Source of the DNA: an uncultured Bacteroidales bacterium
GTDB taxonomy: Bacteria > Bacteroidota > Bacteroidia > Bacteroidales > UBA932
Assembly (NCBI GenBank): GCA_900545245.1
Contig: UQYV01000002.1
Coordinates: 1-64,000 of the forward strand
Reading direction: 5' to 3'
Length of the DNA stretch: 64,000 nt
Positions 1 to 6,404 of the stretch are shown piece by piece. How positions within the stretch are numbered: position 1 is the stretch's first letter; each line of letters opens with the position of its first letter. The position numbers and the translations under genes were made by a program. The notes below the pieces were generated by a model, which was not told the origin of the DNA, did not search any database, and was given only the letters and a program-made list of their open reading frames with translations.

Positions 1-16
1 GCTGATTTTCAGAAGG

Positions 17-2047
17 TTACAAGGATGGCGAAAAATGGCTGTCAAAGTCAGGAAAGTCAAGATTTGATAATTTTCTTATTACTTGTGTTTTTATTCCATT
101 TTTGTGCATCAATAAGCTGTACTCCTTAAAAGGCCCTCCGGCAATTGTCTTTCCTCTTAAGATCTCAAGCATTTCTTTTAAGGATTTGCAGTCTAACATC
201 ATTTTCTGTATTTTCCCGATAGGTTTTCCTTGATAGTCACACTTTGTCAAAAAGTTAAGATTCAGCCAGGACTTTTTACCATTTCTGATGATATGCAGAA
301 AATATATTTTATAGATGCCATTTTCATTAGCGTGGCTCATAGAAACAACAAAAGGAGACGCATCTGGCACTTGAATAATGTCACCTGGGAATATGCTGCC
401 AGATCCTCCTTGTTGCAATTCTTGTGGGTTGATTTCGAAATTGGTAACTTCATCTGGTAGTTCTCCTCTGGCCATTCTAGGAAGTAAAGGCAGTTCCATC
501 TCTTTAAACTTCTTCTCTATCGGCTGCTCTACATAGTAAAACTGAACCTTATTAGCATACTCTTCAAAAATATCTTTGGAAAATATGGGATATGAGGGGA
601 ATGCAATAGTTTGTAATGATTTGCATCCAGAAAAAATGCCCTTTCCCAAGTGACTAATTCCTTTGCCAATTCTAACTTTTGCTAATGCGGGGCAATCAGA
701 AAATGCGAAATCATCAATACTGCTGATACTGTCACCAATATACAGACGAGTAAGACGAGTGCACTCCTTAAATGCATTTTTATCTATTTTAATGACACTT
801 TTTGCAAGAGATGCATCGATTAATCCAGAACACCCCATAAAGGCACTATCACCGATTACCTGACAACCAGCAGAATATGATATCTTTTGTTTTAACTCTT
901 CAAGTCGTCTATTATTTTCCTGTTCTACAAAAGACCACCCAAAACTGGGGATAGATTTTTCTTTTATGACATCATAAGAACCGGTTTCTGGACAATAACT
1001 TCTTGTTTCAATATATGATAAAGATGAACAATTGCAGAATGCTTGAGCTCCTATCTTTTCTGCTAAAATACTGCGACGCAGGGATGTGCAATTCTTGAAT
1101 GCCTGAACGCCGATTTCTTTTAGTTCCGTTCCCGAGACAGACAAAAGTGATGTACAATCATAAAATGCATTGTCTCCGATTGTCTTCAGACCATTCAATG
1201 AAATATCTTTTAGTGATTTACATCCTCTAAATGCACCATTCCCTATTTCTGTGCATCCTTGCCCTATTTTTATGCTTTCAAGAGTCGTGCAATAGGCAAA
1301 AGCTTCATCTGGAATACAAGCATTAGATTTCAATATTTTAATCCTTGGGAAGAGAATTGTCCATGGATATGGCTCATTATTAGGCTTCTGTATGCGCTCT
1401 GAACCTTCAAGAATAAAAACTCCATCCTTATACAAGGTATAAGATACACCGCCATTCAAGTCTCTTTTAATCAATATATTCGGGTCAGTTTTCTGGACTA
1501 TAGGTTTCTTTGCTGTTTCCTGAACTATTATAGGTTGAATCTCTATATTGGTGGACGACTTATGTGAGTTTCTTTCATGGAAAATACAGCTATCCTTGGG
1601 GGGCTCTATTTTATTGCCGGGATATTTCTCAGCAAGTTCCTTGAATCTCGTATCATAGAAGTGTAGGGTATTTCCCTCGTTGTATGAGAATGATATCGAT
1701 TCATCATTATTCTCCGCCTTGTTTGTCCAATTATATGAACCAGTTATAACTATCTTATCATCAATGATACAGAATTTGTCATGCATCAAATGATTTGTTT
1801 TATTCCAATGTATGACTCCTCCAGCCTCAATTAATTTGTTGAAAGAAACTTTATTTGTATCAGAAATATTTATCTCATCATGATTTGTTACTAGCTCGAC
1901 AAATACTCCAAGCTTGCTTTTCAATAGAAGCGGTTGGAATAATATGTCATTGGTAAACCAAGCAACAGCAATTCTTATTGACTTGTTCGCATTAAATAGC
2001 TCTTTAAGAATCTCATTTTGAATGTTTCTTGAGTAATGTCGTATCAT
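17..2047 (-). CDS. PLD-like nuclease domain fused to BspA-type leucine-rich repeats
   Basis: The 676-aa product starts with a single phospholipase-D-like domain (about residues 1-140). Its HKD motif is visible as H89-D-K91-FCII-D96, followed by GSYN (103-106). Proteins with one HKD motif usually dimerise to form the active site, as in Nuc-type nucleases. Residues about 245-505 are repeats of the form IG..AF..C..L, the LRR_5/BspA type, which usually binds proteins or surfaces. The last 150 residues match nothing I recognise. There is no signal peptide, so the protein is probably cytoplasmic. The PLD plus LRR combination is unusual. A defence or effector role is possible but is inference. The gene is AT-rich like its accessory neighbours, and upstream lies a 113-bp gap with no clear promoter. 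Confidence 0.75.
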   Translation of the reverse strand: MIRHYSRNIQNEILKELFNANKSIRIAVAWFTNDILFQPLLLKSKLGVFVELVTNHDEINISDTNKVSFNKLIEAGGVIHWNKTNHLMHDKFCIIDDKIVITGSYNWTNKAENNDESISFSYNEGNTLHFYDTRFKELAEKYPGNKIEPPKDSCIFHERNSHKSSTNIEIQPIIVQETAKKPIVQKTDPNILIKRDLNGGVSYTLYKDGVFILEGSERIQKPNNEPYPWTILFPRIKILKSNACIPDEAFAYCTTLESIKIGQGCTEIGNGAFRGCKSLKDISLNGLKTIGDNAFYDCTSLLSVSGTELKEIGVQAFKNCTSLRRSILAEKIGAQAFCNCSSLSYIETRSYCPETGSYDVIKEKSIPSFGWSFVEQENNRRLEELKQKISYSAGCQVIGDSAFMGCSGLIDASLAKSVIKIDKNAFKECTRLTRLYIGDSISSIDDFAFSDCPALAKVRIGKGISHLGKGIFSGCKSLQTIAFPSYPIFSKDIFEEYANKVQFYYVEQPIEKKFKEMELPLLPRMARGELPDEVTNFEINPQELQQGGSGSIFPGDIIQVPDASPFVVSMSHANENGIYKIYFLHIIRNGKKSWLNLNFLTKCDYQGKPIGKIQKMMLDCKSLKEMLEILRGKTIAGGPFKEYSLLMHKNGIKTQVIRKLSNLDFPDFDSHFSPSL

Positions 2048-2160
2048 GGCATGAATTTGGTAATAAACAACCAGATAAGGGCGTTGGTTGACCTCTGTAG
2101 AAATCGTTATACTGAGTCGGAATACCTTAACTACTTTAGAATCTCTTATGCTATGTAAAA

Positions 2161-2403
2161 CTATTGAGTATCATTAGGATCAAATAATCGAAACAAATAG
2201 TTTGCTGTTGCAGAAATAATAGCATCACCGACATTTCTAATGTTGAGATTTACTTTCAATCGCCATAATTCTTCATGAATATCATCCGGTTTAAGTTTGG
2301 CAAACTTTACCTGATTGGCAATTATGCTCGATATCCAATCAGCCGGTATCCATCTTTTAACGATAGAGTACAAATATGAACGAAGTGATTGTTCTGTCAG
2401 CAT
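2161..2403 (-). CDS. small hypothetical protein, partner of the DUF2441-like gene
   Basis: This 80-aa protein is not recognised. It is mostly helical in appearance, with no signal peptide and no membrane segment. It begins 14 bp after the end of the upstream DUF2441-like gene on the same strand, so the two are very probably one operon. Small helical proteins beside predicted ADP-ribosyltransferase-fold proteins are often antitoxins or immunity proteins, but nothing in this sequence proves that. The ATG at 2403 is the only sensible start. Confidence 0.5.
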   Translation of the reverse strand: MLTEQSLRSYLYSIVKRWIPADWISSIIANQVKFAKLKPDDIHEELWRLKVNLNIRNVGDAIISATANYLFRLFDPNDTQ

Positions 2404-2417
2404 CTTGCATAGATTAA

Positions 2418-2948
2418 TTAATACATAGCATAATGGTGTCTCTGTGTGATTTCTATAATTTTTGCTCTTCCTTGGAATAAGCCATCTATTATAGCTTGTT
2501 TGTTATTTGTCACTGTTTCGTATTCTTCTTTCCAATACTTCATTGCCAACTCTGTATATTTTGTCGAATCTTTATAAAATATGGTATCGCTGAATAATTC
2601 TCCATTATGCCATTCTATCGTTCCATCCAGTTCGAGTAATAGCAGATTATAATCATGGTTTTCGTGTGGGTAAAGGTGGTTCATCCAATTCTCTACATAA
2701 GCAATATCATGAGGAACAACAAAAAGAGAAGTCTCTCGTGATAATGTATTTGGAAAAGATTGACTCCTTACTTGCTCAAATATCTCTTCTGCCGCCCTTT
2801 TTGAGTGACAACTTATAAAATGATGAAATGGACCTTGTAGTGTCTCACCAACTTTATGATTAGCATCTTTCGCATCTAAAAATCTATATGCATATACTTT
2901 TTCGTCACGAGCCATAATACTCATATTTAGTGTAAGGCGAGCAATCAA
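2418..2948 (-). CDS. DUF2441-like protein
   Basis: The 176-aa protein shows the pattern I associate with DUF2441: an EEIFEQVR segment, then FPNTLSRETSLFV, a W, a LLLLELDG strand, and a late AMKYW helix followed by GLFQGRAKIIEI. I believe this family is related to the ADP-ribosyltransferase fold, but that is recollection, not demonstration. The start may be the downstream ATG (residue 12, position 2915), because the first 11 residues look non-domain. A -7 element at 3062-3069 and a leader hairpin at 3042-3057 lie upstream. It is followed closely by an 80-aa gene. A toxin-like function is inference. Confidence 0.55.
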   Translation of the reverse strand: MIARLTLNMSIMARDEKVYAYRFLDAKDANHKVGETLQGPFHHFISCHSKRAAEEIFEQVRSQSFPNTLSRETSLFVVPHDIAYVENWMNHLYPHENHDYNLLLLELDGTIEWHNGELFSDTIFYKDSTKYTELAMKYWKEEYETVTNNKQAIIDGLFQGRAKIIEITQRHHYAMY

Positions 2949-3041
2949 TCGAGTGATGAGTGTATGCCTTTCCCTTGCGTCGTTGAAACTGTCAGATTTC
3001 CTTTCAAGGATAAAAGCTTTACACTTTCATCAAATATGTAC

Positions 3042-3057
3042 GTTGCCCGAGGGCAAC
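3042..3057 (-). promoter_or_regulatory. leader hairpin of the DUF2441-like operon
   Basis: A perfect 7-bp stem (GTTGCCC/GGGCAAC) with a 2-nt loop. It lies just downstream of the predicted minus-strand -7 element, so it would sit at the 5' end of the transcript. It may stabilise the RNA or bind a regulator. Confidence 0.4.
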
Positions 3058-3059
3058 AC

Positions 3060-3188
3060 CGCAAATATAGGAATTATTTGCCATATTGTGCGGGGTATTG
3101 TGATAATTTTCATACAATTGCGTCGAGACCGTTTCAGTGTTCGTCCCGGCAGTCTGTATAGTAATGTTAGATTTTTAGAAAGGTAAAC
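3060..3188. repeat. 129-bp repeat, copy A (second copy at 4213-4341)
   Basis: By eye this differs from the copy 1,153 bp away at about 10 positions. Only four of these fall in the first 103 bp. Both copies carry the same minus-strand -7 element at the left edge (CAAATATA on the + strand). Copy A lies upstream of the DUF2441-like operon. The pair flanks the DUF3791/DUF3990 cassette, so homologous recombination between them could delete it. Confidence 0.85.
3062..3069 (-). promoter_or_regulatory. -7 element TATATTTG, promoter of the DUF2441-like operon
   Basis: The minus strand reads TATATTTG, a perfect match to the Bacteroidota -7 consensus TAnnTTTG. No TTTG is seen at the expected -33 spacing. 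Transcription would start near 3055 and run into the gene starting at 2948. Confidence 0.5.
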
Positions 3189-3217
3189 AACAAGAAATGG
3201 ATTTCTTCCTGTGTGGG

Positions 3218-3451
3218 TTATTCATTCAGTGAGTTCGTCTGTGCGATTTCGCGCTTCAGCAGTTCATAGATATAAGCCGGACTTTCAGACGCAATGCCTG
3301 CATCCAGATCATTCAATACTGTGAATGTGCGGGAGGTATATACCAAATTCAGCGCTTGCTCTATTGGCATTTCATTGTCTTCAATCAAGTATTTGACAAG
3401 CTGATCAACTATGTAATTTACGAGAAACTCCCGTCTGCTCTCGTTGCTCAT
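3218..3451 (-). CDS. DUF3791-like small protein (downstream member of cassette)
   Basis: The 77-aa protein is helical, with the outline FLVNYIVDQLVKYLI...PIEQALNLVY...IYELLKREI, which resembles DUF3791, the small family that accompanies DUF3990. Its ATG overlaps the stop of the DUF3990 gene (ATGA), so the two are translationally coupled. In such sets the small proteins are candidate antitoxins. The similarity to the other small protein of this cassette is weak, so it may be a separate family filling the same place. Confidence 0.6.
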   Translation of the reverse strand: MSNESRREFLVNYIVDQLVKYLIEDNEMPIEQALNLVYTSRTFTVLNDLDAGIASESPAYIYELLKREIAQTNSLNE

Positions 3452-3918
3452 ATTCTTGAAATGAATTTTAATGCTTTGGTATTTCCGAAATAATATTGGC
3501 TATTAAGTCGCTTGTATTCAAGTTCTTCTGCAAGTTCATCTAATGTCAGCGTTCCTTCTTCGTATCTGTCAAGAAGATATGCTACTCCGTCGTTGGCAAT
3601 GGGACCAATAACAATATCATATTCGTGGCTAAAATGAGCCCTGCGACTTCTGTTTTTATAAATGAACTCTGCCCATTCTTTTGTTGGTTTTTCGAATACT
3701 AAAACGTTCAAGTCACCTGATGTCAAAACGTCCTCTTTGAATTCATATTTTTGAACTATAGGAGAGCCACCATAGATTCTCGACTTTTTTTGAGCCATAG
3801 CATCCGCCTGCTCTAAGATATCCGTAAGGTAAAAGCCTTTACCAAAGTCTTTGTATGGCAAGCATTTATCGAGCTCGATTTCTTGGAAGTCAGTGTATGT
3901 GCCGTGGTAAAGAATCAT
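3448..3918 (-). CDS. DUF3990 protein, predicted ADP-ribosyltransferase-like toxin
   Basis: The 156-aa product opens with LYHGT. It continues with FGKGFYLTD and a region around EWAEFIYKNR, then DIVIGPIANDGV. These are the hallmarks of DUF3990. By published comparative analysis the family belongs to the ADP-ribosyltransferase fold (H-Y-D/E type triad); H5 and Y27 are candidates for the first two residues. No signal peptide is present, so it probably acts in the cytoplasm. It overlaps both neighbours by 4 bp (ATGA at each end), which gives a tightly coupled three-gene unit. A toxin role with the flanking small proteins as antitoxins is inferred from family context. Confidence 0.8.
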   Translation of the reverse strand: MILYHGTYTDFQEIELDKCLPYKDFGKGFYLTDILEQADAMAQKKSRIYGGSPIVQKYEFKEDVLTSGDLNVLVFEKPTKEWAEFIYKNRSRRAHFSHEYDIVIGPIANDGVAYLLDRYEEGTLTLDELAEELEYKRLNSQYYFGNTKALKFISRI

Positions 3919-4139
3919 GACAAATGCCCTCCATTCTTTTTGCAGTATAAGATGAGGTCATCTACAGCATCTTCAATGGACTGAAGGTGTTCAATTTCAT
4001 AGAATTCAACAAGGAAATCAATTCCTTTATACTTTTTCAAGTAGAGGAATGCCTCTTTTGTCGGCATGTCAAAGCGTCGCCCGAACGCTCTTATACAAGC
4101 ATTCGTGTACGGAATCTGATATTTAGAATCTTTCAGCAT
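3915..4139 (-). CDS. DUF3791 family small protein (upstream member of cassette)
   Basis: This 74-aa protein matches the DUF3791 pattern: IRAFGRRFDM, then EAFLYLKKYKGIDFLVEFYE, then a His (IEHLQ) and a VDDLI helix. I chose the ATG at 4139. The longer open frame begins with TTG at 4217, which would overlap the predicted -7 element at 4215-4222. The stop overlaps the start of the DUF3990 gene (ATGA). DUF3791 and DUF3990 genes are regular neighbours, and a first-gene antitoxin position fits toxin-antitoxin operons. Confidence 0.75.
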   Translation of the reverse strand: MLKDSKYQIPYTNACIRAFGRRFDMPTKEAFLYLKKYKGIDFLVEFYEIEHLQSIEDAVDDLILYCKKNGGHLS

Positions 4140-4212
4140 AGTTGCTATGGTACGCTTTGAATAAAAAATAGTGCGTGAGGACAACTTTATGCAGGTACGC
4201 TCCCTGTCCTCT

Positions 4213-4341
4213 CGCAAATATAGGAATTATTTGCCATATTGTGCGGGGTATTGTGATAATTTTCACACAATTGCGTCGAGGCCGTTTCAGTGTCCGGCCC
4301 GGCAGTCTGTATAGTAATGTAGGATTCTCCGAAAAGTAAAC
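4213..4341. repeat. 129-bp repeat, copy B
   Basis: Near-identical to 3060-3188. It lies between the divergent DUF3791 cassette (-) and the AAA-ATPase gene (+), and it carries the cassette's minus-strand -7 element. The two copies bracket the cassette in direct orientation. Confidence 0.85.
4215..4222 (-). promoter_or_regulatory. -7 element TATATTTG, promoter of the DUF3791/DUF3990 cassette
   Basis: The minus strand reads TATATTTG, followed by C, as expected for a Bacteroidota promoter. Predicted initiation near 4206 leaves a leader of about 67 nt to the ATG at 4139. This is the same element as in repeat copy A. Confidence 0.5.
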
Positions 4342-4347
4342 TATTTA

Positions 4348-4374
4348 TTTGTAGAAAAATCTTTGCTAACTTTG
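4348..4374 (+). promoter_or_regulatory. promoter of the AAA-ATPase gene
   Basis: TTTG at 4348-4351 and TAACTTTG at 4367-4374 match the Bacteroidota -33/-7 pair with a 15-nt spacer, slightly short. The start codon at 4400 follows at 26 nt. The promoter lies just outside repeat copy B. Confidence 0.55.
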
Positions 4375-4399
4375 TGGGTTAGATAAAGCATTGACGATT

Positions 4400-5938
4400 A
4401 TGTTGTACCCTATTGGAATACAGAATTTCTCGGAAATTCGAGAGGGCGGATATGTCTATGTTGACAAGACAGCTCAAATCTATAGTTTGTCATCGACAGG
4501 GAAGTATTATTTTCTGAATCGTCCTCGACGATTTGGAAAAAGCTTGCTCGTATCGACGATGGAAGCGTATTTTCAGGGACGGAAAGAGCTTTTCAAGGGA
4601 CTGGCGATAGAGAAACTGGAAAAGAATTGGACAGAGCATCCTGTTCTTCATCTGGACTTGACAGGAAACAGGTATTTGACGGTTGCTGATTTGTATGAGA
4701 AATTTGAGCTTCATTTGGACAGATGGGAAACCCTCTATGGACGGCAGGGTAATTATGTTTCTCCCTCATCAAGATTTGATGCCGTCATAGATTCCGCATA
4801 CCGAAAGACCGGCCAGAAGGTCGTCATACTTATCGACGAGTACGACAAGCCGGTAGTTGACAACATTGACAATCCGGAACTTATGGATAGTTTCCGTCGA
4901 GAGCTTCAGGGATTCTATAGTGTCATCAAGAACAAGGATGGGTTCATTCGTTTCGCTTTTCTTACCGGCGTAACGAAGTTCGGCAAGATGAGTATATTCA
5001 GTGGCCTGAACAATTTGACAGACATTTCAATGGACTTAGAATACTCAGACATTTGCGGAGTGTCGGAAGATGAATTGAAGTCGTATTTCAACGATAGTGT
5101 GGAGAAACTCGCTGAAAACAATGGACTCTCCAAAGATGAGTGCTATGCTAAACTGAAATTGATGTATGACGGCTATCACTTCAGTGAAGACACTACGGGC
5201 GTGTATAATCCTTTCAGCTTGCTGAATACCTTTAAAGCCGGAAAATTCCGTATGTACTGGTTTGAGACAGGCACTCCGACATTTCTGGTGCGCTATCTCA
5301 AACAGGGTAAATACAACCTTGACAACATATCGAAAAACGACGTGCCGGCCAACGCGCTCACGGGGACGAACTATGTGAGTCCGGCTCCGATAACCCTTAT
5401 GTACCAGACCGGTTATTTGACAATCAGTGGGTATGACTCTCGTTTCGATGCATATAATCTCGACTATCCTAACGAAGAAGTGAAGTCAGGATTTCTCAAC
5501 TCCTTGAGCCAGCTCTATGCCCCTGCCCTCATTCAGGGCGAGTTCTCAGTGATTCGGTTCATCCGAGACATCGAACGCGGTGACGTCGATTCCTTTATGA
5601 CCCGTTTCACCGCATTCCTCTCAGGCAATGACTACGAAATCCAAGGAGACCTCGAACTCTACTTCCAGAACACGATGTCGGTGATGCTCAAGATGATGGG
5701 ACTCTATGTCAAGACCGAGTATCACACATCTCGCGGCCGCATAGACATCATTTTCGACACCGACAAATATGTCTATATCATCGAGCTCAAGCGCGACCAG
5801 TCTCCGGAAATCGCCCTCAAGCAGATAGAGGAAAAGGGCTATGACAAGCCGTTCCTCGTCTCCGGCAAGCAAATCATCAAACTCGGCATCAACTTTTCCT
5901 CCGAGACCCACACCGTCGACGGCTGGAAAGCGGAATGA
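4400..5938 (+). CDS. AAA-ATPase-like / PD-(D/E)XK nuclease superfamily protein
   Basis: The 512-aa product starts LYPIGIQNFSEIREGGYVYVDKT, the typical opening of the AAA-ATPase_like family common in Bacteroidota. The Walker-A-like segment is NRPRRFGKSLL (about residues 40-50). A Walker B type VVILIDEYDKPV follows. The C-terminal third is PDDEXK_9-like, with GRIDIIFDTDKYVYIIELK giving the D...ExK catalytic core. The ATG at 4400 is preferred to the TTG at 4391 because family members start immediately before YPIG. Many copies per genome are usual in this phylum and their role is unknown. The next gene overlaps its stop, so co-translation is likely. Confidence 0.88.
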   Translation: MLYPIGIQNFSEIREGGYVYVDKTAQIYSLSSTGKYYFLNRPRRFGKSLLVSTMEAYFQGRKELFKGLAIEKLEKNWTEHPVLHLDLTGNRYLTVADLYEKFELHLDRWETLYGRQGNYVSPSSRFDAVIDSAYRKTGQKVVILIDEYDKPVVDNIDNPELMDSFRRELQGFYSVIKNKDGFIRFAFLTGVTKFGKMSIFSGLNNLTDISMDLEYSDICGVSEDELKSYFNDSVEKLAENNGLSKDECYAKLKLMYDGYHFSEDTTGVYNPFSLLNTFKAGKFRMYWFETGTPTFLVRYLKQGKYNLDNISKNDVPANALTGTNYVSPAPITLMYQTGYLTISGYDSRFDAYNLDYPNEEVKSGFLNSLSQLYAPALIQGEFSVIRFIRDIERGDVDSFMTRFTAFLSGNDYEIQGDLELYFQNTMSVMLKMMGLYVKTEYHTSRGRIDIIFDTDKYVYIIELKRDQSPEIALKQIEEKGYDKPFLVSGKQIIKLGINFSSETHTVDGWKAE

Positions 5939-6357
5939 CAATGAATTTATACATTGACATAGATGGAGTATTGCTGGACTATGCAACTCAAGCTCCTGCA
6001 AAAAATGTTAGCGAGTTCATAGATTATATAATCGAAGAATTCGATTGCTATTGGCTTACGACGCACTGCCAAGGAGATTCTATGACAGCAATTGAATATC
6101 TATCAGAATATTTGCCCGAGTGCATTGTCAGAAAACTATCGTCGGTTAAGCCTACAGAATGGAAAGCACTGAAAACTGAAGGAATAGATTTTACCCAACC
6201 ATTCGTTTGGCTTGATGACTACCCGTTTCGCACCGAAATGGATGTACTCGAAGCAAATGGAGCATCAGATTCGTTATTTCGCGTCTGCCTCGAAAACGAT
6301 GATGAACTGCGGCTCAATGTCATCGAATTTCTGAAGATTCGTAAACAGATGGAATGA
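5935..6357 (+). CDS. HAD-like small protein
   Basis: The 140-aa (or 138-aa) protein begins YIDIDGVLLDY, the DxD motif of the haloacid-dehalogenase superfamily (D6 and D8 if translation begins at 5941). A Thr in YWLTTHC fits motif II, and WLDDYPF fits the late acidic pair. It lacks a full-size cap and is short for a HAD phosphatase. The substrate is unknown. The ATG at 5935 overlaps the upstream stop (ATGA). The second ATG at 5941 lies two codons later and may be the real start. It forms an operon with the AAA-ATPase gene. Confidence 0.6.
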   Translation: MTMNLYIDIDGVLLDYATQAPAKNVSEFIDYIIEEFDCYWLTTHCQGDSMTAIEYLSEYLPECIVRKLSSVKPTEWKALKTEGIDFTQPFVWLDDYPFRTEMDVLEANGASDSLFRVCLENDDELRLNVIEFLKIRKQME

Positions 6358-6404
6358 GCATAAGAAAGGAAACGATTATATTTGTTGAGGAATGGTGATT
6401 GAAA

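Noticed and set aside
2953..3186. Two overlapping open frames on the + strand in the gap before the DUF3791 cassette.
   Set aside because: They run through the duplicated 129-bp sequence, whose second copy does not keep the frame, and their products show no family resemblance.
4400..6357. AAA-ATPase/PDDEXK gene as a restriction or transposon enzyme.
   Set aside because: The family is abundant and stand-alone in Bacteroidota, and no methylase, specificity subunit, terminal inverted repeats or target duplication is seen.
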